Positions 54,626 to 64,000 of a stretch of 64,000 bases of DNA are shown here, one piece after another. Position 1 is the stretch's first letter; each line of letters starts with the position of its first letter. The DNA is from Rhizophagus irregularis. Taxonomy: Eukaryota; Glomeromycota; Glomeromycetes; Glomerales; Glomeraceae. The notes under the pieces were generated by a model, which saw only the letters and a list, made by a program, of their open reading frames with translations, was not told the DNA's origin and made no database searches. The stretch spans positions 1,162,001-1,226,000 of the forward strand of contig NC_089451.1 of assembly GCF_026210795.1 (NCBI RefSeq), given 5' to 3'. The position numbers and the translations under genes were made by a program.

Positions 54626-55300
54626 ATATTATTTATAATTTAAATTTATATAATATAGTAAAATTAATAAATTAATTTATAATTTAAATTATAAAATTTT
54701 TAAATAATTAAATTTGCATATTATTATATATTTATTATATAATTTTTTATAAAGGATTAGCAAAAATTTTAAATTATATTAATTATATATAAGTTTGGAA
54801 TAGTTTAATATTAGGATAAAAAGAGTTAGTTTAAGTTAACAGTTGTATTATCTTTAAAGTGATATTAGTTTGAGTGGTATTAGTTTGAGTGGTTTAGAAT
54901 TAAAGTAAAAAAAGTTAGTTTAGATTAAATGAATTATTTCTAAAGCAACGACCTGTCACATGGCGACCCTATCACATGACTTAATAAAATTTTAATTGGC
55001 TGATTCATTTTTGATCGGTTAATTTTTAAAGAATATTTTATTTACGGTAAAATTTTATTTGTTAAATACAATATTAAAACTATAAAATTATACACTTAGT
55101 GGATTATATTTTATTGATTAGAGAAATAAAAACTAACAATAATGGTAAATAGTGATAAAAAAAAAGAAAAATTACAATGATAAAATGAAAAAAATGCTAA
55201 TAAATAAGCAAAAAAAAGGAAATAGAAGATATAACGTTAATAATTATAAAAGAAAAAGGGAAACAAAAAGAAATGACGTGAGATGAAAAGAAAAGAAATG
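54626..55300. other. AT-rich intergenic
   Basis: Contains TTAGTTTGAGTGG twice near 54865-54895. No gene is seen. Confidence 0.4.
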
Positions 55301-56060
55301 AAAAAAAGTGTAAAAAGGATAATAAGGACAAAAGAAAGTGTAATAAGATGATAAGGATGAAAGGGAAGTGAAAGGGAAATATGTAAAAGAAGTGAAAAGG
55401 GTGTTAGAAGATGAAAAGAAAGTGAGAAAGATGATAGTAAAGTGAGAAGGAAGTAAAAAGGATGATAGGAGATGAAAAATAAGTGAGAAAGATGATAGTG
55501 AATGAAAATGAAGTGAAAAGGAAGTAAAAGGGTGTTAGAAGATGAAAAGAAAGTGAGAAAGATGATAGTGAACGAAAATGAAGTGAGAAGGAAGTAAAAA
55601 AGGATGATAGGAGATGAAAAGAAAGTGAGAAAGATGATGGTGAACAAAAATGAAGTGAGAAGGAAGTAAAAGGGTGATAGGAGATGAAAAGGAAGTGAGA
55701 AAGATGGTAGTGAACGAAAATGAAGTGGGAAGGGAGTAAAAAAGGATGATAGAAGACGAAAAAGAAGTGAGAAAGATGATGATGAACGAAAATGAAGTGA
55801 AAAGAAAGTAAAAAGGATGATAGGAGATAAAAAAGAAGTAAGAAATATGATGGTGAACAAACGGGAAGTGAGAAGGAAGTGTAAAGGGTGATAGGAAAAG
55901 AAAAGAAAGCGAAAATAATAATGAAAAATAAAAGAAATAAAAGGATGATGGAGAATAAAAAAGAAGTAAAAAGGAGAAAGAAATAAAATAATAAAGGGTA
56001 AAAAAGAAGTGAAAAGAACGATAGAAAGACGAAAAAAAAGTGAAGAAAAAATAATCAAAA
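55300..56060. repeat. All-purine minisatellite, 70-72 bp unit
   Basis: The plus strand is almost only A and G, with scattered T. About six consecutive 70-72 bp units start at about 55461, 55531, 55603, 55673, 55745 and 55817, each with GATGATAGGAGATGAAAA, AAGTGAGAAAGATGATAG and AACGAAAATGAAGTGAGAAG. Decayed partial units extend on both sides. The long minus-strand frames here (55237-56085 and 55535-56071) are translations of the repeat, rich in Phe, Ser and Leu, and not genes. Confidence 0.9.
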
Positions 56061-56430
56061 ACACCACCCATAAAAAAAGGAACAAAGAAATGACTGGTTA
56101 GTATTATTTCAAATAAAATGAAAAAGTAATAAAAACAGAAAAATATAAAAAGTAATAAAGAAAGACATACATTAAATAAAAAGAAGCCATTCCATTATCT
56201 AAAGAAAAAAATAAAGTTAGCATTAATAATAAAGTAAAGAGTCATTAAATACAATAAAATAACGAAAAAAAAACAAAAAAAATTGCCTTAAAAGAAGTCA
56301 TTTTCAAGCCGACAATAAAAAAAAAGGAAAAAAAAATTATCATTATCTTCGTTATCTAATAAACAAATAAACATTTATCAGATGATGCAATGATCATGTT
56401 TGTGTAGCCAATAAAAAAATATAAATTTAT
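56061..56430. other. A-rich intergenic
   Basis: Low-complexity continuation of the purine-rich strand. No gene is seen. Confidence 0.45.
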
Positions 56431-56441
56431 TACATAATCAG

Positions 56442-56459
56442 GGGTCACCATGGTGACCC
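56442..56459. promoter_or_regulatory. Perfect 18-bp palindrome
   Basis: GGGTCACCATGGTGACCC equals its own reverse complement. It is followed by GGGTCGCC in an AT-rich setting, which fits a dimeric protein-binding site or a transposon end. The role is inferred. Confidence 0.4.
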
Positions 56460-56879
56460 GGGTCGCCAATTACATTTTCCCTATATATTTTTTATAAAAT
56501 TAAGATATTTTTTTTTATATATATTTTGACCTATTATAATCACAAGAATTAGCCTCCTGAACAATATATACGAATAATAAATATATCCTTGATGTTAATA
56601 TATAGTTAGCTCTTAGATATTTGGCCAGTCAATTCATAATTCCTTGATGTCAATATAAAAGCAGAGCGAAGTTAGTTCGTTTACTGTGCCACATTACTGC
56701 GCAATTAGTGGACACAGTAGTTATGCATAAATAAAAAGTATTGGTTTGTTCACATAGTGAACTTTGTCCTTTTTTAATTACATCTGCGAAATTGATATGC
56801 AATACTGCGGGATAATTTTTTTTTATAACTTATCTCTCAAGGTCATCTGATGACTGATGGCTTTAATCGACTATAAACT

Positions 56880-57065
56880 TCGGGGATCCAAAAATCTCGT
56901 GACTGAAATTTCAGCCGGGAGTCCCCGCTTAAAAAATTTTTTACCTTTCGCCTCGCGCGCAATTTTGACGAACCTGGACACCGTGTCCATCAAATAATCT
57001 GAAATCTGATTATCCGATCATCATGTGATTTTGAGAAACAACTCGGCGCCAGGAAGTGTCCTAGA
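56880..57065. other. GC-rich island in AT-rich surroundings
   Basis: It contains CAGCCGGGAGTCCCCGC, CTTTCGCCTCGCGCGC, GGACACCGTGTCC (near-palindrome) and CTCGGCGCCAGG. There is no open frame, and no tRNA or rRNA fold was recognised. It may be a promoter-type island or part of a dispersed repeat. Confidence 0.35.
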
Positions 57066-57469
57066 ATTGTCGTGGAGAAAAAATTTTTTATTTTCATAAT
57101 CTTCATATGATAAATTTAACTTAATAGGAAAATCAGTTTTTTAAAAAACTATGAAAAAGTAACGTTTTTAACCATTTTTTATTTAAATATGGTAAGTTTC
57201 TTAAATAAGAAATAAATATCCTTTTTTCCAGTCTTTATCTCCTTTTCTTCGTTTTTGTCCTTAACACCTTCAGTTTTTATCTTTTCGTCTTTTTTCATTA
57301 ATATGGACAATGATAACGATAATAATAAAATTGTCGCGTATAAAGAAAATATACAGTACAATGTAAAGTCAGCGATATAATCGAAATTTATAAAATTGCC
57401 ACCTCTCAAATCAAACGTAAATAATATTAGTATTCTTCAATTATATTATAATTTAAGTTAATTTTATTT

Positions 57470-57890
57470 TAAAACACAAGCTCCAGCTCCACCACCAGAA
57501 GACGCAGAAGCGCAAGCAGAAGCTCCAGCTTTTCCACCAGAATTATAAGTAGCTTCACCTCCATCTTATTCTTTAAAATATTTAATAATTTGTTGAATTC
57601 GGTTGATAATAGGTAACATTTATTATCTTATTTATAGCAACCCACCCATTATTTAGGAATTGTATCTACTGTAAGAAAGCGGGTCACTGGGTAAGTGATT
57701 GTCCGAACATCTCCCGGACTATAGAAGCAAATGTTTTAGTAAGTTATTAATAAAATTATTAGGTTCAACTAGATGTAAAAGTAATAATTATTAAAAAAAA
57801 TAATTATTTTAGTTGTTGGAAGCCTGGTCACAGAGTTAATACTTGTAAGTCTTCTAGAAACCGCCATCGTGACGAAAGCTGACGGACAAT
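57470..57890 (+). pseudogene. CCHC zinc-knuckle gene fragment
   Basis: A Pro/Ala/Glu-rich stretch (APAPPPEDAEAQAEAPAF, about 57480-57540) is followed by an intron-like gap, a CCHC knuckle CIYCKKAGHWVSDC (about 57663-57704), a second GT..AG-like gap and a partial second knuckle, CWKPGHRVNTC (about 57812-57845), with a basic tail. Such knuckles bind RNA or single-stranded DNA. It could be a small host RNA-binding gene or the remains of an element-borne protein. It does not look whole. Confidence 0.45.
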
Positions 57891-59926
57891 CTTCAATTTT
57901 TTCCAGCAAAAGTATTATTAGATCGTGAATTTTTTGTTTTTTATATGATACATAAAAGAAATTTTTTTTCTTTTTTTTAGTTGGGAGTCGGCTTAATCAA
58001 AATTTTTTTTTCCTTTTTTTTTAGTTGGGGGATCGACTTAATTTTTTTTCTTTTAAGGGCAAACAATCCAAAAATCGTAATTTTTTTAATAAAATTTTTT
58101 ATAAAAAAAAAGAAAAACAATAAAATTCACAAAGTTTCCATTTGAAAGGTTAAAATGAAAATATGATTTGAACCTTATATCAACTAACATTCTGTGATTT
58201 TCCATTTGGTCAGATAAATAAATTATTATATGTTTAACGATACATATACTAAAGAAGATTTATAAGTAAAATCATATAATAATTATCATGATGAAGGAAT
58301 TTATTTCTATTGTCGTTTAGTTAATAAACAAATACTTCTAAGAGAAAATGGTAATATATTATAAAATGTATAAATTTCAATATATGTGATTTAATATATC
58401 TTTCAGGCTTAGTTTATCTACAAGAATAATACCATTGGTATTTGACACAAAACAATATTGTATAAAGAATCATCTGAATAAATAAGCGCCCACATGTATA
58501 ATCCCAAGTTTGAATAGCAAGTTGAAGGACTGTTTGTTGTACTGTTAACTGTTTTTCACTAAAAATACATCAAAAATTTGTGATCCTCTGTACACTCAAT
58601 AAAATCTATTACCAGATGATCCACGTTCTGAACGATTCTATACTTCAATTTTTGATGGTTGATATTGAGAAGCCTTTTTACCATATAACGTACTATATTA
58701 GCTATAAATAAAATGAAAATAAAAAAATTCAATAGAAATTCCTAACTCACCGCACTTTTTGATCTGAATTTTTTATTTTTTTAAAAATTAATAAAACGTC
58801 ATATATGTAATCGGTTTATTATAATTTTTCGTAAATTACGAATTGAAATTGCAAGTGGTAGTAAATAAAGCATTGATACCGGAGTATTCTAAATGGTGTT
58901 TATATTGTATTAATCTCACTTCATCTTTATTTTTAGAAAATTCTTAATATAATTTTCTAACATAAAATATTATTGAGATTGTACCGTATAGTACTCGAAT
59001 TTTATATACCTCGGTTGTCAACTATTGATTTGAGATTTATATAAACATTTGAAGTATATAGACAACGAAAGTTTGAAATAATTTACATGTTAATGATATA
59101 GGAAATCTAATGTTTCGTACATGACTGCTAAAAGTTTTAGTTGCTAGTTACAAATAGATATTACTATTTTTTTAACCTTTTTTTATATAAATCATTACAA
59201 TTTAAAACTCTGTTTATCGTTGGATTTTCTTAGCTTCAACGTTAAATTATTTTGAAATAGAGTATAAATAAATTATATATATATTTTTACTTTTCTTCAC
59301 CAAAGAAAGGCGAATTTTTTTCTTTTATAATTAAATTAGTGAGGATTACGTTAAATAGGGTTTTAAATTTTATTATTGATCAGTTGTTTGACACTTTGAC
59401 TTATATATGTATTCATTTTGTTTTTGTTGACTAAATAAATTAACAAAATTTAAGCGTGAAAGATTTTAAAAAAATGAAATATCTTAATTAATGTAATTGT
59501 TTAGTAAAATTTGAAAAAATTATTTTATAGCAGATTTTATACATGAACAAACGCAAGGTAAAATCTTCGGATTTTTATATGAATTCATTTATTTGTCTTT
59601 ATTATCAAGTAATATAAAAAAATACAAACCTCATTTCTTCCCATCCTAAAAAAAATTGGTCAGAGGTATAAATTTTTTTTAATGAAAAGTCAAAGGTGAA
59701 GAATATTGCTGCGAATTTGTTCTTGTATTATACGATTTAACAAATTATTTCAATTGTAAATAAAAAACGTGTTAATTAAACTTAATTTCGAGTATCATCA
59801 ATTTTTGATACACGTATAAACACAATATAATATTACTCTAGAAATCTTGTATTAGTATATTTAATAAAGATATAAGGTTTACATATATAACAATTATATT
59901 TCTTAAAAGAAAAATGTTACAATCCT
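57891..59926. other. AT-rich intergenic with one weak coding-like patch
   Basis: At about 58230-58430 the plus strand reads FNDTYTKEDL, then NYHDEGIYFYCRLVNKQILL, a GTAATA..TTTCAG gap and GLVYLQE. This could be a decayed two-exon gene of unknown family. The rest shows only long T runs. Confidence 0.3.
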
Positions 59927-59934
59927 TCCAAACT
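59927..59934. repeat. hAT target-site duplication, left copy
   Basis: TCCAAACT, identical to 60676-60683. Confidence 0.85.
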
Positions 59935-60675
59935 TAGTGTTTCGATCCGGGTAGAAACCGTTACCCGGATAAATTAAAAAAATTATCCGGTTTTTATCCG
60001 GATTATCCGCCTCGGATAAAAATCCGGATATATCCGGATAGAAACCGAAATCCGGATAGAATTAATATTAATTTTTTTTATAGATTGGGAAATTCATGGC
60101 ATATATTAAATAAAATTCATGGTATAAGTTTAATTAAGTTCCATAGTAACAAATTTGATTAAATTGGTGGCGTTTATTTAATTAAATCGTAGATCTTAAA
60201 TTAAGGTTAGAAACTCTAATTTCGGCCGGCACTATGAATTTTGCCCAAATTATGCTGTAGGTTTGATTTTCCGAAATTTTTTAGAAAATGTGAACTTTTT
60301 TTTTGTCCGTGATCATCAAGATTGTTGCATGCTTTTAGTGCACAAAATGGCTTAATATCAATAAGTCAAAATAATAAACCGAATTTTAGAATTGAAACTT
60401 AAGAAATGAATAATAATCACGATTGATTGACTCTAAAAATCAATTCTTATTTTGGGAATTGATTTCAATCCTTCACTGAATAAAAATTTAGAAAGAAAAC
60501 TAATTTAAACATTTAAGAAAAACTTTTTTTTATTTTCATTATCCGGATTCCGGGTCAAAACCGGATATTTTTTAACCGGATATTTATCCGGGTAAAAACC
60601 GCGATTATCCGGATATCCGAAAAATAAAATTATCCGGGTTCAACCGGTTGGACCCGAATACGGATCGAAACACTA
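59935..60675. mobile_element. Non-autonomous hAT element, 741 bp
   Basis: Terminal inverted repeats TAGTGTTTCGATCCG and CGGATCGAAACACTA, with the YAGNG start typical of hAT elements, are flanked by a perfect 8 bp duplication, TCCAAACT. Both ends hold clusters of ATCCGG/CCGGAT motifs (59940-60060 and 60540-60665), as expected for subterminal transposase-binding repeats. The interior has no transposase. Confidence 0.85.
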
Positions 60676-60683
60676 TCCAAACT
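60676..60683. repeat. hAT target-site duplication, right copy
   Basis: TCCAAACT, identical to 59927-59934. Confidence 0.85.
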
Positions 60684-61411
60684 GACCTAAATTGAAAATC
60701 ATTTCCATTTTTATGATAATACATTATAAAAATCAGAAATCAAAATAGAAATTGAAATACGTATGATATTATTCCAAATTATTAGATTAGTTGAAATTTA
60801 TTATTGGAAACATTTATTATTATCGTAATTGCCATAATTATTGTTCTATTGCTGATTCAAGTTATTTATTTATTTAAACATTCCTTATATTTTGCTTTTT
60901 TTAATTTACAGTCAAATTATTGTTTCTATTATATTTCTTTATTTTTCTAGATTCTAGATAATTATCCTACTTCAAATTCAGTGTCACAATCAGTTTTTTT
61001 AATGTTATTTTAAATGTTAGGTATTAAATTTCCTTTCGACTTATAAAATCAACAATAGATTTGAGCTGACCAACTTTCATAGACTTGTAGCGCTCGAATG
61101 TCTCAGCTATGTCCTTAATCTGATGCGTTTGGATAGATCGCCCAACGGACTCAAACTAAGTAGCCGCGAAAATTGACAGTATCTTTTATTTGTGAAATTA
61201 ATTGTAGATCCTTGGGTAATTCCAGGCGGCATTACGTAATTCTGACCGATTAGAGGTGAGTGGCGATCTTCTTGTTACCTATTTATATCTTATTCGCTTA
61301 TCCAAAATTGTTTCTGTGTGATGTAAATCACTTTGACGATCAATTAATATATTATACAAATGTCGTTCGTTTGATCGGCAAAATTGTCTTTTTTCTTTTT
61401 CTTTCTATAAA
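60684..61411. promoter_or_regulatory. Upstream region of the F-box gene
   Basis: Mostly AT-rich, with a GC-richer patch at 61070-61260 lacking a gene signal. A pyrimidine tract (CTTTTTTCTTTTTCTTTC) lies directly before the ATG, as is common for fungal start regions. Confidence 0.4.
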
Positions 61412-62902
61412 ATGTCAAACCTTAACAGAGATATACTTTATTTAATATTTGAAGAATTAAAAGATGATGGAAAAGATCTTTTTTCATGTCTTTTAATTAA
61501 TAAAATTTGTACCAATATTATCATTCCAATTTTATGGAAAAATCCTTGGAAATATTTAAGAGAAGAAAAGAATAATATAAGATTATTAAAAGTGATTATA
61601 TCACATTTATCAAATGAATCAAAAAATAATTTAAAAAATTTAAAAAATCAAAATAATGATAATTATGATGATGATGATAATAATAATAATAATAATTTAA
61701 TAATTTCATATCAAAAACCTTTATTTGATTATATTAGTTTTTGTAAATATTTGAATTTTAAAATAATTATTGATATGATAAATTCAATATTTAATATTAA
61801 TGATAATAATAATTTTATTATTATTAATGAAATATTTAATCTTTTTATTAATGAAAATATGAAATTTACTCATCTTTATATACCAAAACAATTTTATTAT
61901 AAAATACACCTTATATCAGGATTTGATTATTGTTTTTCAGGTCTTAAATTTCTTCAATTTGATTTAGATAATAATAATCAAAATATTTTAGAAGGTTTGG
62001 TTAGAATAAGTAATTCAATTAAAAATTTGGAATTTATATTTTATGATAGTGGGACTGATATGAATGGAATCATTAAATTAATTGAAGCTCAAAAGGAATT
62101 ATGTAATGTTTATTATTTTGTTTATCATAGAGATAGATTATTTCGTATATCCTTTGAAGAATCATTAATTAAACATGCTGATACTATTCAATATTTAAAA
62201 ATTGATGATAAACCTATTACAAAATTACTTTCTTATCTTGTTAATTTAATAAGTATAGAAATGGATGATCCATTTTATAATACATGTTGGAACCATTTAG
62301 AGAATATATCTTTACCTAATTTAAAATTTTTAAAGGCTAAAAGAATTCCATTAAGATATTTGGCAAAATTAATTGAAAATACAAAAGGAAAACTTTGTGA
62401 AATTAGTATTAATTCATTAAGATATAATGATTTTAATTATGAAGAACTTATTCAAGTAATTATTAAAAATTGTTTAAATCTTAAATATCTTACATTAGTA
62501 TTTAGAAATGGTGATATTATGGAATTGGAAAAATTATTAATTAATTGTCAATATTTAAATGGATTAATTATTGTTACAAATAAGTTTGATTTGGTATTTG
62601 ATTGGAATAAATTATTTGAAATTTTAATTAAAAATTCACCAATTAGTTTATTTAAATTTAAATTTTATTTTTATCGTTATAGAACATTATCTCAATTGGA
62701 TTCTTTAAATTTATTCTTTGAAAAATGGAAAGGAAGATATCCAATGTTATTACAAACTGTTCCAATGTATAGTCATATAAATTTGGAAAAATATTTTGAT
62801 ATAATAGAAAAATATAAATCAGAAGGTATAATTAAAAAATATGATAATGATTTATATGGTAATACTTATGATGAATTTGAATGGATTAAAGAGAGATTTT
62901 GA
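61412..62902 (+). CDS. F-box/leucine-rich-repeat-like protein, 496 aa
   Basis: A single uninterrupted exon starts MSNLNRDILYLIFEELKDDGKDLFSCLLINK, the F-box (about residues 3-45; given here only in part), with the usual conserved Trp/Pro positions in IPILWKNPW. A low-complexity Asn/Asp stretch (about residues 83-95, from GAT/AAT repeats) interrupts an otherwise leucine-rich region with irregular repeats (LKFLQFDLD, IKNLEFIFY, IQYLKIDD, LKYLTLVF). The F-box should dock on SKP1 in an SCF ubiquitin ligase, while the LRR-like part would select a substrate. Length near 500 residues and this layout are typical of the greatly expanded F-box family in this lineage. The substrate is unknown. Confidence 0.9.
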   Translation: MSNLNRDILYLIFEELKDDGKDLFSCLLINKICTNIIIPILWKNPWKYLREEKNNIRLLKVIISHLSNESKNNLKNLKNQNNDNYDDDDNNNNNNLIISYQKPLFDYISFCKYLNFKIIIDMINSIFNINDNNNFIIINEIFNLFINENMKFTHLYIPKQFYYKIHLISGFDYCFSGLKFLQFDLDNNNQNILEGLVRISNSIKNLEFIFYDSGTDMNGIIKLIEAQKELCNVYYFVYHRDRLFRISFEESLIKHADTIQYLKIDDKPITKLLSYLVNLISIEMDDPFYNTCWNHLENISLPNLKFLKAKRIPLRYLAKLIENTKGKLCEISINSLRYNDFNYEELIQVIIKNCLNLKYLTLVFRNGDIMELEKLLINCQYLNGLIIVTNKFDLVFDWNKLFEILIKNSPISLFKFKFYFYRYRTLSQLDSLNLFFEKWKGRYPMLLQTVPMYSHINLEKYFDIIEKYKSEGIIKKYDNDLYGNTYDEFEWIKERF

Positions 62903-63075
62903 TTATAATTTGTAGTAATAATTTTTTTTTTTTTTATATAAATAAAAAAGTTTCACAAGTGTACTAAAAAACGTGATACAAATATCATCATTTTTTTTTA
63001 ATATTTCCATTTAAATATACTTTCCGGTTATACTGGCCAAAAGAATTATAAAAGGTTGCGAAAAAAAGAGATTGC

Positions 63076-63270
63076 TTGTGGGAAAAACGTGAAAAAGAAA
63101 AAGATAATCACTATCAATCAAAAAATAGACTTCGGTTTTGTGGGAAAACACGAAAAAAAGTATATTCACTACATCAGGAATCAATCACAAAATAGACTTC
63201 GGTTTTGTGGGAAAAACGCGAAAAAAAGTATAATCACTACATCAGGAATCAATCACGAAATAGACTTTTA
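63076..63270. repeat. 62-67 bp tandem repeat, 3 copies
   Basis: Units begin at about 63076, 63138 and 63205, each TTGTGGGAAAA-CG-GAAAAA, then ATAATCACTA, then AATAGACTTCGGTTT. The short plus-strand frames at 63056-63271 and 63205-63399 are translations of it. Confidence 0.8.
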
Positions 63271-63399
63271 ATAAGCTATATAATACCCTGCGATTTTTCC
63301 CATTTTGAAAAAAAAAATTTTTACTCCGCCAGAGTGCAACCACTAGATCCACTAGATCAGATTATCTATCTTCCTCAAAATAATTCAAAGATAAGATAA

Positions 63400-63579
63400 T
63401 CAAAAATCCCCAGCGTTGGGGATCATATGGAAACGTCTTATGGCTTCTTCAAAATTTTGAATTTTCTCTAAATACGTTTGAGATACTATGATTTGTAAAA
63501 ATTGATTCAGCATCAACCAATGAGACTCAGTCCTTGTTCGTCTACCTACTCTTCCGGCTCTTCTGGTGTATACTATTGA
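63400..63579 (-). CDS. Short coding-like minus-strand stretch, unidentified
   Basis: An open stretch of about 59 codons bounded by stops reads SIVYTRRAGRVGRRTRTE... then WLMLNQFLQIIVSQTYLEK and FEEAIRRFHMIPNAGD. Its composition is more protein-like than that of the surroundings, and it has an inner Met (MLNQFL). No family is recognised and it may be a relic of a larger gene. Confidence 0.3.
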   Translation of the reverse strand, partial: SIVYTRRAGRVGRRTRTESHWLMLNQFLQIIVSQTYLEKIQNFEEAIRRFHMIPNAGDF

Positions 63580-63597
63580 TTATGCCTTAGCACAAAA

Positions 63598-63780
63598 CAT
63601 CATGTGATTACAGATTTAAAAGAAGATTTCCATCTATCTGTAATTTATCAATTTAAATAATCTCTTTTTTACATAAAATCATGTGATTACATATTTAAAA
63701 GATTTCTCACGTATAACAGCAAACTATTTATCTGTAATCAATAATCTCTTTTTTACAAATTTCTCACGTAACCATCTATC
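63598..63780. repeat. Imperfect tandem duplication
   Basis: ATCATGTGATTACAGATTTA recurs as ATCATGTGATTACATATTTA, and AATAATCTCTTTTTTACA occurs twice, giving two diverged copies of about 80 bp. Confidence 0.6.
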
Positions 63781-63913
63781 TATTTTTTATATATATATAC
63801 ACTGTCTGAGGTAACTTTTTTTCAATCGTCAAATAAGTTTTTTCTTAACCTTTAACGTTAATAATTTTAATGAATTTTTCTCTTTCAAATTTTCATCTCT
63901 GTTAAAATTAATA

Positions 63914-64000
63914 ATGTCATCAATAACTGAAGATATTTTTTCGAAAATTCACCGTGGTAAGAGTTTATTCATACGTACTTATTTATATACCAAAGTATTC
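63914..64000 (+). CDS. Probable first exon of a gene leaving the window
   Basis: ATG followed by SSITEDIFSKIHRG and a GTAAGA splice donor, about 120 bp after a TATATATATATACAC stretch (63790-63803). The short acidic/hydrophobic first exon before an early intron is like other genes of this genome. The product cannot be told because the window ends. Confidence 0.35.
   Translation, partial: MSSITEDIFSKIHRGKSLFIRTYLYTKVF

Noticed and set aside
55237-56085. Long minus-strand frames (282 and 178 codons) rich in Phe, Ser and Leu
   Set aside because: They are translations of the purine minisatellite; the repeat is present in more than one frame and no real domain is visible.
1-64000. CRISPR arrays, bacterial operons or ribosome binding sites
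   Set aside because: Repeats present are tandem or inverted transposon-type units without spacer structure, and genes have spliceosomal introns.

Overview
The window looks like nuclear DNA of an arbuscular mycorrhizal fungus (Glomeromycotina, most like Rhizophagus). The DNA is very AT-rich, the spliceosomal introns are short (mostly 60-110 bp, GT..AG), and the genes belong to families hugely expanded in that group: tyrosine-kinase-like kinases with an N-terminal Cys motif, BTB-TLDc proteins, Sel1-repeat proteins, F-box proteins, ZNFX1-like helicases, VWA/alpha-kinases and cytochrome P450. There are no operons and no bacterial signals. The species call is inferred from protein content.

Layout. 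0-9 kb: decayed coding pieces (kinase N-terminal scrap, an unidentified fragment, a broken ZNFX1-like helicase) and a foldback element. 9.4-14.2 kb: two head-to-head BTB-TLDc genes (the minus copy broken, the plus copy intact) and a third ruined copy. 15.3-15.95 kb: hAT transposase relic. 17-26.8 kb: one kinase gene split by an 8.1 kb LINE with perfect target-site duplications and a poly(A) tail; a small MITE-like element sits inside the LINE. 27.6-28.7 kb: a LINE 3' relic and a 160 bp inverted-repeat element. 31.8-33.4 kb: intact Sel1-repeat gene. 34.3-35.6 kb: a second, different LINE relic. 36.7-38.3 kb: intact two-exon P450. 39.7-41.6 kb: broken VWA/alpha-kinase gene. 44-54.6 kb: two paralogous broken bromodomain genes, one continuing into a PD-(D/E)XK-like nuclease domain, enclosing a broken Uma2-like nuclease gene, a MULE-type transposase relic, a telomere-like tract, two foldback elements and a broken kinase. 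55.4-57.1 kb: an all-purine minisatellite, a perfect palindrome and a GC-rich island. 59.9-60.7 kb: non-autonomous hAT element with 8 bp duplications. 61.4-62.9 kb: intact F-box gene. The right edge holds short tandem repeats and a probable first exon that leaves the window.

Only four genes look whole: the plus-strand BTB-TLDc gene, the Sel1-repeat gene, the P450 and the F-box gene. The rest is a graveyard of lineage-expanded families and transposons. The most informative loci are the freshly interrupted kinase and the bromodomain/nuclease pair, which shares an unusually well conserved intron.
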